Positions 48,446 to 60,506 of a stretch of DNA of 64,000 nt are shown here, in pieces; the stretch's first letter is position 1, and every line of letters starts with the position of its first letter. This DNA is from Bremia lactucae (Eukaryota > Oomycota > Peronosporomycetes > Peronosporales > Peronosporaceae). The notes under the pieces were generated by a model. The model ran no database searches. It was given only the letters and a program-made list of their open reading frames with translations, and was not told the origin of the DNA. The position numbers and the translations under genes were made by a program. Location of the stretch: NCBI RefSeq assembly GCF_004359215.1, contig NC_090613.1:5421406-5485405 (forward strand), read 5' to 3'.

Positions 48446-48964
48446 TGTAAGGGGGTGTCCCATTACATAAGTATTATTTTATATGAGATATAACACAATC
48501 ATTAGTTCCTATAAGAGGGAATAAATAAAGAAGTATAAAATTATTATCCTTATTAATTTTGGCTTAAATAGTTTCAATATTTCCATATCGGATAATATTG
48601 ATGCAATAAAATATTAGCTTCTATTGGCTGGTTGATTTAAGTCTAAATCAACCCCGCCAATCGTTATAAGACACGATTGTGCGGTTCGCAAGGAGGCGCC
48701 ATACTTAGTTAGATATTAATATAATAAATTCAGTAGTAGATAAAAGATCTGAACGTAGGAAACTAATATATATTTATACAGTTTTACTTTTCCCGAATTC
48801 TAATCCTTTGAATTACCTTTGGTAGCTAGAGACCCTAAGCTACTTAAAAACCTTCCTCTGTACTCCTTTGTACGTGAAGTTTCGCGGCACCTAACTTTCA
48901 CTGTAACTAGTGTAAGGTCAACTAGTACTGGTAAGTACTAGCTAGTGAAAGGTGCCTCATTACA
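48446..48964 (+). repeat. LTR C, full copy
   Basis: 519 bp; starts TGTAAGGGGGTGTCCCATTACA and ends GAAAGGTGCCTCATTACA. A plus-strand gag follows from about 49030, so it acts as a 5' LTR. Confidence 0.85.
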
Positions 48965-49029
48965 TCTGGAAGCACTTTATAGTCCATTCAGCGAGCTACG
49001 CAGGTAAATCCTTCACGTGGCCTGATAAC

Positions 49030-50204
49030 CTTCTTGAGGGGCTGGATAGCTCCCTCCTTCTTAACTCGGCTATGGCCGCATGTTGTTCATCTATACCCAG
49101 AGTGTACAGCATGGTGCCAACGGCTGGCCCGCCTACGACCGAACGCATTCGTTCGATCACCCTCCCATTCAAGGTCACTCAAATTCATTCAACACGAACT
49201 CGACGAGGCCCAAAAGAATGTAACCTTGCTTCACCAGCAAGGCTCTTCACACGCGGAAGTGTTGAGAGAACAGGGTGCTCAACAGTTGGAACTGTTGAGA
49301 CAGCAGGATGTGTATGCTGCTAATGGGCCGACGCTTCCGCGTCGACCCGAAATCTTAAAGATATCTTAGTCGAAGGCAGTCGAAGGCGAATCCCTTTTGA
49401 GATGGCTCGTCGAACTAGACGACGCCAAAGAAGCTCATCGTATCAGTGATGATGCGACGAAAGTGAAATTTGGCATGTCTAACTTAGCCGGACGTGCCAA
49501 ATCTTCGGCCTTAGGGCTCAAGCTAAACGACCCATTGTTTTTTTTGGGTCGTATAAGGTCTTTAAGACCCAGCTCAGGCAAACATTTGAGCCGCCACGTG
49601 CCAAATTCAGGGCTCGAGTCGAGCTCCTGAATTTGAAGCAGGGCAAGCTTGACATTCACGCCTATGCCCAACATACACAATACCTGGTCAGTTGTATCGT
49701 TAGTCACTGAATTGATGAACAAACACAGGGAACTGTGTTTATCAAAGGTCTTGCAGACGGTCCTGTTAAGACCCACCTGTTCTTGACCATCAGGAGGACT
49801 TTAGTCTTAAACAGGCTTTTGTTCACTCTGGTGCTTATCGTCTACCGAGACGACAAGAAAAGGGAGGTCAAGAACCCATGGATCTCTAGTAAGTAGAGAG
49901 CGAGAAACTTCGCTCTATAAATTACAAACGATTACAAAAATGAAATCATTGTCAAAAGATGGGCCACTACGCATATGAGCGTAGTGCTCCACGGCCAGTG
50001 CGTAAAACAGTGAGCGAAAAGACCGAACTCTCGCTACGAATAGTGAAGGACGCGGATCCGACGCAGTTGCGAAATCACAATGGCGAGCGGATCGTCAGAA
50101 ACCGGTCAGGGTCAGTAGGTGCGGAGCGCCCTACTGATCCCGGATCGTCAAAAGAATCTGCAGGTCTTTTGACGAAAGTTGCTCCTCACACACAAACATT
50201 GTAA
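49030..50204 (+). pseudogene. Gypsy gag, family C, with no pol
   Basis: Coiled-coil-like start (QQGSSHAEVLREQGAQQLEL, then LLRQQDV), capsid (GESLLRWLVELDDAKEAHRI; TKVKFGMSNLAGRAKSSALG), LKQGKLDIHAYAQHTQYLVS near 49630-49690, and a damaged zinc knuckle (CQKMGHYAYERSA near 49955-49990). The frame breaks several times. LTR tails follow directly, so protease and pol are absent: a deleted or non-autonomous element. Confidence 0.75.
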
Positions 50205-50224
50205 CTGTTACAACGCACATTATC

Positions 50225-50711
50225 TTCTCTGTACTCCTGTGTACGTGAAGTTTCGAGGCACCTTACCTTCACTGTAACCAAGTAAGGTCAACTAGAACTT
50301 ACCAGTACTAATGAGAGTTGCTTCGTTACAAAAGCCTTAGCATCGGCCTAGAGTAGTTAAGACTATCCTTGCTACTTATAACCTTCCCCTGCACGTCACT
50401 GTACGTGAAGTAATCGAGGCACCGTACCTTCACGTATCAGTGTTGGTTGGCTAGTACTGTTATCAGTGTAGGTTGGCAAATACTGTTATCAGCCCTTGCG
50501 AAAGGTGCCTTGTTACAGGTTTTAACATTAATGCACATCCGTATACTGAGTCTTTTTAGTATTGAACCTTTAGCTGCTAACAAATCTTAGCAACTTTAAA
50601 ACCTTTCTCTTCACGCCGTGTACTGAAGCATTCAGTAGCAGCTTAACTTCACTGTCATCAGTGGAGGTCGGCTAGTACTGAAGCAGTTATAGCGAAAGGT
50701 GCCCCGTTACA
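50225..50711 (+). repeat. Three tandem LTR C tails
   Basis: Three successive pieces of the LTR C 3' end, closing at 50330 (CTTCGTTACA), 50517 (GGTGCCTTGTTACA) and 50711 (GGTGCCCCGTTACA). Each contains the GTACGTGAAG-type box and an ACTTCACTGT stretch. The second also has an inner duplication of about 25 bp (GTTGGTTGGCTAGTACTG / GTAGGTTGGCAAATACTG). Confidence 0.8.
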
Positions 50712-50996
50712 CTTAGTCCCCTAGCCTAATTAATTCTCTATGGTATTGCCGAGCTGTATCAACTCAGAGCCTTTCCCGCAAAGAGCAAAGTGGTCAAATA
50801 TCCCTTATCAGTGCTTTGGCGTTATAGATGTTTTTCTAATAATCGCAAGTTATCGTGAAAGTGTTTTAGTTATGGACGCTCGTTCAAATTATGATAAACG
50901 AAGTTGTATTCGACATTTGAGCCTTTCGAAAACTTGCGTACAGAGAGTGTGTCGCTGAGGTGGAACTACGTGAAAAGGTGCTGATAAAAAGCTGTC
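50712..50996. other. Spacer
   Basis: Short open stretch at 50740-50958, not recognised. No feature supported. Confidence 0.35.
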
Positions 50997-51404
50997 ATGG
51001 AGGGACTCGCTGCGAGCGACGGCAAAGCTGGAGGGCGGCCCAACACCGGCGGTCCTGTCTATAAAGACCGAGGTCCATTATCGCATGGAGGACGCTCGAC
51101 TAATGGTGGGCACTACGGCCGTGAAAATCCGCGTCGTGGGTCTTCTAACGGCTCAGGCCGTGGTCGTCCGCGCTCGCAATCTCGTGGCAACTCACGAGAG
51201 CGACGCAATTGTGTCGGCAATCGCACCCCTCTCGGTGTATCAGGAAGTCCAGCTCTTCGGCTTCGAGAGCGAAAGAATCTACTCTTGATGCATCGTACAG
51301 GAGCTCGACGGAAAGGTTTATCACCTACCGACGCCGCGACTCGCGTCATTGGCATGGATCTTAAATACATGAAGGTAATTGGCTCTAATACTATTGTCCT
51401 ATAG
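50997..51404 (+). other. Gly/Arg/Ser-rich open frame upstream of MED12
   Basis: 135 codons, start MEGLAASDGKAGGRPNTGG, with RG and RS repeats (GRGRPRSQSRGNSRERRN) up to about residue 75, then a different composition. Such stretches occur in RNA-binding proteins and in the nucleic-acid-binding tails of gypsy gag proteins. It stops 65 bp before the MED12 ATG. It could be a retroelement scrap, an upstream exon, or a small gene. Nothing settles this from sequence. Confidence 0.35.
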
Positions 51405-51468
51405 TTTGAAGTCCTAAATGATATGGTTATAGGACCCCGAGCATCCGCATCTCACAGACAAGCTAGCA

Positions 51469-54400
51469 ATGTTTCCAAATGTCTTCCCGACCAATGCCGA
51501 GTTCCCCGAAGAGCAATTTCGAGTCCATGCATTACGCAATGCTGCTTACGTGAGCCCGTTACCACGAGGTTTCAACCAGCAATGGCATCAGCAATACTCG
51601 GCGTTTATTGACAAAAAATTGGCGCTTTTTGACGATCTTACCCGCGCGAAACGTGCGATCCAGCAGCTTTGTGAAGAAATGGACAGTAAAGCAACGGATA
51701 GATGTGATTCAAGCGCTGTTGCGGATGAGCGAGCGTTCACTAGTTATCTAATTCGGCACGTCCGTCGATTAGATGAGCGGACGAGTCATACGTGGATGAA
51801 GGAGCTTGCAAGTGGGGCACAGAGTGCCGCGACATTGACGCAAGCGCATGGCGTTCCGTTTAAACAATGGCGAGCGGTGCCCGGAGTTGCCAAGTGTCCG
51901 CTATTGGACTTTGTCGTGCTATATCGACCGGGGTACGCCGATGCGACGTGGTACATCCGAATTAACGTCGTGTATACTGAAATGCGGGAACTCCAGCGGG
52001 ACAGTCATCTTCGGACCGGGGACTGGTTCTTTAGTCCACGACGTCATCAGCGACGTACTCAAGGGTGGACGAACACGATGATGGAATACTTGCATGCGAT
52101 CGTGCGGACTGATAAAGGAGCTGACAGCCACGTGAAAGAAGAGAATGGGGTGAAGAGCTCTTCGAGTGGCATGCCGGGATCAAAGCGTCGCAGTGGGGCA
52201 ACTAAATCAAGTAGTGATTTATTGATTGTGCGCCTGCGACATGGAGATACACCCGTTCATTTAAATTCGGGCACAAATAGTGGTGCTTTGAGTAGTCTTG
52301 ACGTCGAAAATACGCTCTCGTGGCATGAAAAGTGGTCGTATGTGCTTAAGTTGTCGGAGTATCAGTTTAAATTAGGTCTGTTGGATCGATCACATTACTT
52401 TGATGGGCTCTTGTCGCTCTTGCAAAAAGCAGTGACTCCACGGAAACCACGTATCACAAATCATACGACCAAGGGCGTGGCTGTATTGGCTCTTGGTGTG
52501 AATGGAATCATGGAGCTGCTTTCGGTGGTGCAGAAGCTACTTCCTGAGATACTGTTATCGGCTGACACGGTGTTGCTTCTTGTAAAAACAGTATTACAGC
52601 TTTTGCGCTATTTGCTGCCTCCTTGTCGGCCAGTGCCTACCGAGACTATCGGAAATACACTTGAAGAAGAGCTCGTTATAACGCTATGCCAGCTATTGCG
52701 GGATGTGCTACTGAATGGCACTGACGTGCTCGTTCGTCTGGACGACTGCGGTGCGTGTGGTTGCCTTAATACTTGATTTGGCTTTATTACTTTGACATGA
52801 CGCTTTTGTGTACGTGAGCAGCACCGCCTTTATGGCCAGCCTTTGTATTCACCGATCGCTTTTTCCATCGCGACGTTTATGGGGCCAACGCAATACAATT
52901 CTGTATTGACCGCTGTCAGCGCAAATCTCAAGAGATTGCTGGACGGATTCTTCGACTACAACAAGCGTGTCCGTCGCTAAGCGCTGTGGGTGCCGGTGGC
53001 CAGGTCTTGGCGTCTACGATGCATAATGAAGCCCAAATTCTTCAGACACTAGATCGTTTTCATCGTGTCGACTCTACCTCCGACTTGCATCGTGTGTATA
53101 ACGAGGTGTTTAGTCCTCTTCCGACAATGAGAGCAAGCGGATCGCAACTGTCAAAGGAGCTTCCTGTAGATGTTGCAACCCTCTTTCTTGTGTGTGAGTG
53201 GGCCGTGACGAATCAACGACCAGCGGAGTACCGGTATTTATCAGCGCTTGCATTGATCGAGATGCATAGTAACACGCTCCTGGAGTATGGCAAAGAGTAC
53301 GTATGCGACTAGTGTCTGTAGCAACGCAAATCTTGACGTGATAACTGTATGCTTTGCATAGGAAACGCTTGCTGCCTTGCTGTGGACTTCAAGACCATCA
53401 AGTGGTCCTCCAAAGTGCGCTTCAAAACTTTTTGCATCGGTACGAGCCCAAGGTAATTACAGAGGTTACGCAAGTAATTGAGCTCTTTTGTCTCCTCGTT
53501 CGGCGTCGATTGTTTTGTGTCGCGAGCTTTGTGGAGTTTGTAATGTGTTGCAACGAAGCTGCAGCAACAATGGACCAGAATGCGCTTTTAACGCTAGCTG
53601 CTGGTAGTATTGGCGTTACGAAACGAAAAGAGTCGGCGTCAGTGGTTCATACGGCGTACAATATCGAGTGTTCGCCGGGTCGAGGATACAAGTCGAACGA
53701 TATGCACCTGCTTTTCTCGAGCGACCGACTGAAGCTGTATCTATGGCAACTACCTCGGAGTCCCTTTCCGCTGCCAACGTGCGTCCCAATGCTTCCCGAT
53801 GATAGCTACGATGAAGAATTGAGGTATCTACGCTGGCTCGAAGTCATGGAACTCCGTCGTGAAGATTTAAATCACTCCAAGACGCTGGAGCGAGCGCAAT
53901 CGCTTTGTATCTATGTGTTCCACACACACGGCCAAGCAAATGATTCACCAGCCGTTAGTACGCCTGGAGCCATGGGAGGGAGTACGACTGCGAGTTCAGG
54001 AGATACGAGCCGAGTACTTCAGGAAGTGGAATACCAAGGCAGAGTCGGCGAGCTTGTATCAGCGGTCAAGACCATGTGCGGCCACGATAAAGGACGATTT
54101 ACACTGTGGTTTCTCCATAAAATCTATGATGAAACGACGTTTTTTCGGTTCTCGGACTATGGAAGTGTCGAGCATGTAATGCGACTCGTATGCCTTGTCC
54201 TGGAGATCGTCGATGTTTTATCACTATTAGAAGTGCTGTTGCATTTCTTACGACGATCGCCGTGCTTTTTAGTGAAGAATGTTGTGCTGGCGATGATAGA
54301 ACGCAATGAATTGGCCTTTTGTGCGACGGATCAGATTCCATTCTTACTGCAGTCATTTGTAGACCGCTTTCATCAAATTCCAAAGCATGCGGACGATAAG

Positions 54401-57400
54401 GCTGGTAACGTGGCTCAATTCTTCTGTAAAATGTACTACGCACATATCAAGAATAAAGAAATCGCCAAGCTGGACTTGCCATTTGCGCTACTCAAGCCAA
54501 TTGCTGAAACAGCAAGAAAGAATCAAGATGCGACGACTGCTAATGGGACCGTGAATGGCACGAGTAGTAGTGCCAATGCTAGTGGAGCCAATGGGTCGCA
54601 CAAGCGAGAATTGTCGCTTGACGCGACGAATCCTATAGTGCGCATTCCACCGCCTCGGGAAGTTCTTCCTATCGAGCTCAAGACTGCGCTTGCGAGATCA
54701 TTTAAAGCTTTGCAAGCACGTTCATTTGATGGCCCTAACGTCGACGGGAAGCAGACGCCCGCAACTCCTGGAGCTGGAAACGGCACTCCACTGGAAAGCT
54801 TAAATAACTTGGGCCAAGATGCCCAAGCATCCGATTTTCAAACCGTATTTGAGCCAAATCACGCGAGTTTATCGTGGCAGGAAGTTGTTGGTGAAGCAAG
54901 TGCGACCGCCGAAGCTAAATGCCGCGATAGTGCCATTGATTTTGCCGTGAATTCGATCAACATGAGCATGACGTCGTCTTCAGTGGGCTCAACCAATGCG
55001 AATGCAACACGGGAGCGGCGCACGCCTAATTACGTCTTCTTCTTCCGTGCTGCGTTAAGTGAAGCGATGGACAAGTGGATGGCGAACATATCAGCACGCA
55101 TCAAATCCAATTGTAAGCGGCCTATTACCACTCCACATTATGTGCATCGATGCGTGCGGCTCATTCGAGAGGTTGTGGAACAGCATCCGGATAATAATGA
55201 GGAATTTCGAGACAAATTCTCAAACACTTTGGTGGTTTGGCTACAGAAGGAAGTATTGCCTGGATTTGCGGGAAGTGATACTCCGAAGCGGTCTCGGAAT
55301 CCATTTTTGAATGCTGACAATAGCAAAGAAGCTTTTGTCTTGAATCAAAAAGGCCGATTGGATCGATTGCAGTATGGACTCAAGAGCTTCCTCGTTTCTT
55401 TGATTGTACATCAAGTTTTGGACTTATCTCAGGTGCTTCGATTGGTACTAGTGCCGCTCTTTCCGCGATTGGTAGGACCGATTGGTAGGACTGTAGACAT
55501 ACCAGGATACTTACTTTCTCTAATACTCTAGCGCCGAGCGTCACGTGATCCACCACCAAATCTACCGACACAACTGCTGGCGATGGCTTTAGTGTTCCAG
55601 CTATTCTCAGAACCTCCCCAAAATCTTCTGCTTGATCCTCAGAAGCTCGTCATGTTTGACGAACCATTGGTGAGTGAAGTCTACATTGTGCGGAGCGATT
55701 AATACCGACGAATTTGTGCATGTTTTGGGCGCTAGACTAAATACCACTTGCGGTTTTTGCGGTCCCAGGTCCCAGCGTGCTTAATGTTTCCACTGTGCTT
55801 TCTATTGTGTCAAATTTCGTACCAAATGGAAGATAATTTTTTACTCCGCAAGCGTGAAGAGCGTGGCGTATTGGCTAGCGCGACATTGTTTAACTTGACG
55901 TCGGATGGTATTGTTCGGGATACGATATTTCATGATACGAAAGAGGCTCGCGAGAAGCACATTTTACCAGTGTATCACAAGAAGCAGTGGCACACGGCAG
56001 TTTTGCTGACGCATTTTTTTCGATCCCCTTCATCTCCAGCGGAAGATAGCAATGGACAGGTTCAGTTGCTGAAAGTAGATCAGATTATCGATCAAATGAA
56101 CATATGGACTCTCCATCGTGGCGGATCGATTTATTTAGATTTACAAATGAGCCGTCAACAGCAAAAAGTAAAGCGGTCAAAGCGTGTCTCTCGACATGAG
56201 CGCCATTCGAATGCCCAGCATTCAGCAGGTCAGAACAAACGAAAAGCTCTGCAAAGTGAGCGCTTGCGCTCGACGAAGCGATCAGCAGTCGAGAGTGGCG
56301 ACAGCGCTGTGGTGGCTAATAGCTCCCGTAGCAGCAAAACGGTGTCATTTGGTGGAAATCTGTTAAGCAGCAATTTATCTGAAGGAGATGACGAGGCTGA
56401 CGAAGACGATTTTGAGCTGGAACTAGGATTCGACGAGTCGAGCAGTGCCACCGATATTCTGTCGAGTTTGATCGTCTTGCGTACGCTAAAGCGCAGCTCA
56501 CGACCGCCTACTGGAACAGGTTTGAATTCTCTATCATCAGCTGTTTCAACATCTGTATCAACGTCCCAAACGTTAGTCGCTGCTTCCGCGACGCTTGCGT
56601 CGCCATCACCGCTTACGACGCCAAAACATAATGGAACACCATACCATGGGCACCAGGGCGACGGAACGGATGGCAAAGTCCGTGGAAACCCAATTATTTC
56701 CAGTGTTAGCGCCAAAACAAAGATGTTGAGTTCGTTGCCCGCGATGACTTTGGCGGCTATGAAAAGTTCGTTGACGCCATGCGAAACCCGCATGGTCGAG
56801 GCAGCTCGGGAGGCTCAGGACTCGGCGATCGCTTCGTTATATGCTGCTACCGTATGTAGCATTTCAAGACGGGCCATGGGCTCTGTGATTGCCAAGATCC
56901 TTCAAATCCTCGAAGACGACGTCAAGCATACGCTTCCAGACAAGTTTGCACGTCAATTGAACACAACATCCATCTTGCGTCTTGTAGGAGGCATTATGTG
57001 CACGCCTCCAGGCAATGCGTTTTTGCCGCGATACATGATGTCTCTTGCGTCGCAACTCGAGTGGCTCTTTGAAGGCTGTACGCGGTATGACAAGCAGCTC
57101 AAGTCATCATGTAATCGCGATAGTCTTTTTCAGCGTCGACTGCGTGTTAAATTGGCTGTGCGGCTTCAGCTCGTGGGTGTCATTGGACCCGGTAAGCATG
57201 CGGTTTTGACCATTTCGTACCGTGATCGGATTGTCAAGACACTATTTGCGTGTCTGGGTACGTCGATTGTGTCCACGGGTCCAGGGTTGTCGCTTTTTAG
57301 CTGGATATTGGACCTTATTCCAATCGTCAATGCCTCTGTTCTTCATGATCGACAATTTGTACGTATTTACAAGCTCAAGCTTGAAAAGTTAACGTGATAC

Positions 57401-57692
57401 TGACTTTCATGTATAGGAACTGGTCGAAGCACTGCAGCTTCCGAATGAGCTCAAGCGGCGTGTATGGTCCGTACTACCACGTCCGATGAATATGTTTGGA
57501 GCCGCGAATGTGTTTGTAGCTCGCACTGCGAAGTCTAGTGCTGCTGTGTCGAAGGACGCGAAACCAGAGTATGTGCCGATGGACCCGTGGACTCTGCTTG
57601 AACATGTGCCGAATTTGCCTAGTGATGCTTTGGTGCCAGCGTTGATACATCCGGTTCCAAAGCGACCGCGGAGGGTGTTTCGATGTGTGTAA
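51469..57692 (+). CDS. MED12: Mediator complex subunit 12
   Basis: Large subunit of the Mediator kinase module, the nuclear complex that links activators to RNA polymerase II and holds CDK8/cyclin C. Proposed exons: 51469-52750, 52822-53296, 53362-55471, 55532-55669, 55769-57358, 57417-57692; all introns GT-AG, 58-99 bp; coding sum 5871 nt, 1956 aa. The start reads FPTNAEFPEEQFRVHALRN. The Med12 domain is about residues 95-220 (WMKELASG; DATWYIRINVVYTEM). KWSYVLKLSEYQFKLGLLD lies near 285-305, and the MED12 signature LVCEWAV is at about 550-556. A serine-rich and acidic low-complexity stretch follows near 55769-56700 (SGDSAVVANSSRSSK, GDDEADEDDFELELGFDESS). The first ATG follows an in-frame stop; a short upstream exon cannot be excluded, since a CAG acceptor lies at 51456-51458. 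Nearest neighbour upstream is LTR debris. Confidence 0.9.
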
Positions 57693-57943
57693 AGAGTTTG
57701 TCTTGCTTGGTTTCAGTTTGGTGTTACCTTGACACGCTAGGGTGGTGGCCACTTAATTTCAGTGGCAGTCGTAATGCTCTGCAGCAGTAAAATAAACATA
57801 ATGAACAATGTGAGGGATGCGCTTATTTGTTTATTAAGCTATCGTGAGCGAAGCTAAAAAAGCGTAGTAATACTTAATTTGAGGGGTCTGGTATATTACA
57901 TTTATAAAAAAAAACAGAACATCCTTTTTCTACAAGGCAAAAC

Positions 57944-58598
57944 GTGGCAAACATAAACAAAACAATGGAACCTAACGGCAGCTTGGCCAAAAAGAAGGCG
58001 CCACCGAAGCCCCGCAAGCGCAAAATCAGCGATGTCGGAGCGGCATCTAAGGATGGAATGTCGTCCGCCAAACGATTGTCCACTGATCCTGTGGCGGAAT
58101 TGGTGTCCTACGAATCTGCCGCTGAAGCGCACACAGGGCAGACAGCACAGTTGAAGCCGTTTGTACGCGGCGAATTGGTGGAAAGCAGTACGTTTCATGC
58201 CGCAAACTGCTACAAGCAGGGTTCAATTTTATTTACATGGCTGTTGGCGTGGTCATACGTAGTCAAACAGATGCTCTTCGGCTTTGGGGACGTATCTGAG
58301 CCGCATGACGAAACAGCAGAACTCATGGAGGATATCGTGGTCGAGTACATACACGCCATGGTTCGGATTGGCTTGTTCTACTTGTGGTATTTTACATGAC
58401 GCGTGATTGTTGCTACAGACCAAAAAGGCCATGGAATTGGCCACTGTCAAGGGCAAGCTGGACACGGAGTGTTTTATCTTTCTTGTCCGCAAAGATCCGG
58501 AGCGTTATGAACGCATCGCTGAGCTGTTGCGTGCAAATGACGAGTTCCGTGCTGCTCTTAATAGTGGCTTTGATCCAAGTGACGAGAAAATGTACTAG
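57944..58598 (+). CDS. TAF13: TFIID subunit 13 (TAF13)
   Basis: Histone-fold subunit of the general transcription factor TFIID, partner of TAF11, nuclear. Proposed exons: 57944-58187, 58263-58360, 58419-58598 (coding 522 nt, 173 aa). The first intron is 75 bp and a multiple of three, so the gene also reads open without splicing it; splicing is preferred because the donor (GTACGT) and acceptor (TACGTAG) are good and the product then aligns with the family. The histone fold runs from about residue 83: KQMLFGFGDVSEPHDETAEL, MEDIVVEYIHAM, then TKKAMELA and FIFLVRKDPERYERIAELL, matching the family's MYGFGD..ILEDLV and FLIRKDPRKFARV. The N terminus has a basic nuclear-signal-like run (KKKAPPKPRKRK). 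It lies 251 bp after the MED12 stop, same strand. Confidence 0.9.
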
Positions 58599-58764
58599 TA
58601 GAGTTTGCCTAGCTCTGCATCTGTAAAATTTAGATTTTTGTAATAACATTTTGAAAGCTAATACTCCCGGACTAGACGTTTTCGTGATGTTAGAAACACC
58701 AATTCCATGTAAAATTTGCCTTGGATTTTCGCATGCTTTATTTGGCGAAGAGTGATCTCTAGGA

Positions 58765-60311
58765 ATGATGCTTACCAGTCTTCCACTTCCACTTCCGATG
58801 CCGAAACGAGGCATGGAAAGATCTGCTTCCTTTCACGACTATTGCGAAAGCAGCGGCTGTAATTCAGTGTGGCTTCGGCAACGGTCTCGCATCCAAGCCA
58901 CGGCGCCCATAAGCGTAATCAAAAATAGAACGTCGCCGTTCTCGACGATGCGACCGTCGGCGGCTTCCTATCGTGACGCAGAAAGTGAGATGCTGCACGG
59001 CAAGATGCTATATACAGACAGGGATTGCAAGAAGTCTAATGCGACGGACAGTGAGCGAGACTACCTGGACATGGAGGAGCAGCTTACTGCATTTGTAGAA
59101 TTTGTGGGTTATTTACATTAAAAGCAATTTTAGTAATAATATGACGCTCTTGTCAGCAGAATGCGACGGATTTGGAGAACTTGGACATTATCCCGAGCCA
59201 AGACTTTAAAGGTAGGTCAAATCGATTATTTTTTATTGTTGTTGCGTAAAATAAAAAAACATTGTTTGTATGTTTTTAGGTGACGAAGAAAAAGAGTTGG
59301 CGGCTCAATCTTCTCAGTACATAGAAACGAGTAGTTGGGAAGACATCACAGATGGTATTTGTCAAATTCAACGCTTTGTGAGTTGCTGTGATGATTCACA
59401 ACATTTGCGTTTGCGTTGTAGTGAATCAATTTCCGGATGAAGCATCGGAAGTTTTTGATAGTACGTTCTTCTGATTTTTGCATTGGCAAATTGACACGAT
59501 TTATTTCTGCTCAGGCGTTATTCATGATGTTCGACCAGACCCGATGTCTATAAGTGCTGGAGCCTTTCACAATTATAGAAGAAAAAATAAATCTGGATAC
59601 GCAAGTCCATCTCTTTTTCGGTCATTGAACAATATAAAAAGTGAACAGACAATTTATACTTCGTCTGACGATAGTGAAGGCTCATTGAGTGGTACCTGAA
59701 AATTTTCAAGTAGAGGTTTCTGCTAGGAATGATTTTAACTGAGTAATTTGTCAGATGGATTTGACGTTGCAGAAAACGTCACGCGCGAGCTCACCACAAC
59801 TCCTACAAATATAGCAATGCAAACGAACTCTAGTCGCGGCGATTCGGCTACAGATGCAAAGGTAGGGAGTATTTTTTGGCAACATTATTCTCAAAAGCTA
59901 ATGGATGTTAATCTATGTAAGCCGCAATGGATGCAACGATGCTTAAATAAACGCAATTCTTCGTTTAGAGACAACTCTCCCAGCTGTGTGGTAAATAGGC
60001 AGCTGTTGCTGATGGCATCAGTGGCCCATACCAGTGAATCGATGAAACATACGGTTATTGAGCTAAAAAATGGATTCTTTGACGCAAGTGATGACGTGAA
60101 ACATATATCTACTCGAGACCGCAGCCTGATGAGCAAGAATCACGTGCCACTAGCATCCAAATTGACTTTTGCTCATAAAAATAAGGTCAAGTCCTCATCC
60201 CTTAGTTCAAAAGCCTTATATTTAGGTGCATTCCAGCCACGTCTCGTACGAAAGCGACGGAAAAGTGAGCAGCTTACACTTGACGGCTTCATTCGGGCAA
60301 AGATACCATAA
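58765..60311 (+). CDS. Hypothetical protein with C-terminal PCNA-binding-like motif
   Basis: Not recognised as a known family. Proposed exons: 58765-59103, 59160-59211, 59280-59354, 59422-59460, 59515-59691, 59755-60311; all introns GT-AG, 54-68 bp; coding sum 1239 nt, 412 aa. The protein is hydrophilic with Ser-rich and acidic parts (MERSASFHDYCESSG near the start; IIPSQDFKGDEEKELAAQSS; YTSSDDSEGSLS) and no membrane segment. The end reads RKRRKSEQLTLDGFIRAKIP: a basic run followed by QLTLDGFI, which fits the PIP-box pattern Qxx(L/I/M)xx(F/Y)(F/Y) except for I at the last position. This suggests a nuclear protein that may dock on PCNA. The third intron uses a GTATTT donor at 59355, chosen because only it keeps the frame. 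Other start codons (58795, 58813) are possible. Confidence 0.65.
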
Positions 60312-60506
60312 CGATTTCGATAGAAATAACATGTTCTAAGCAAATCTTATTAATTTGCGTTAAAGGAAATAATTGGTGGGAAAAGTTCTGGCGCATATCA
60401 TCGCACTTAAGCCCGTACTCACCGTACTATCTCTTTGCGACTCAGTCGGCCAAGTCAATAGGCATTGGCATACCTCAACCTCCCTGTCGTATTCTTCGAT
60501 ACCCTC

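Noticed and set aside
56230..56793. 187-codon minus-strand open frame inside MED12
   Set aside because: It mirrors the serine-rich, acidic stretch of MED12 exon 5; the sense strand has the family protein.
57902..58198. Minus-strand open frames over TAF13 exon 1
   Set aside because: They are shadows of the lysine-rich N terminus; no family features.
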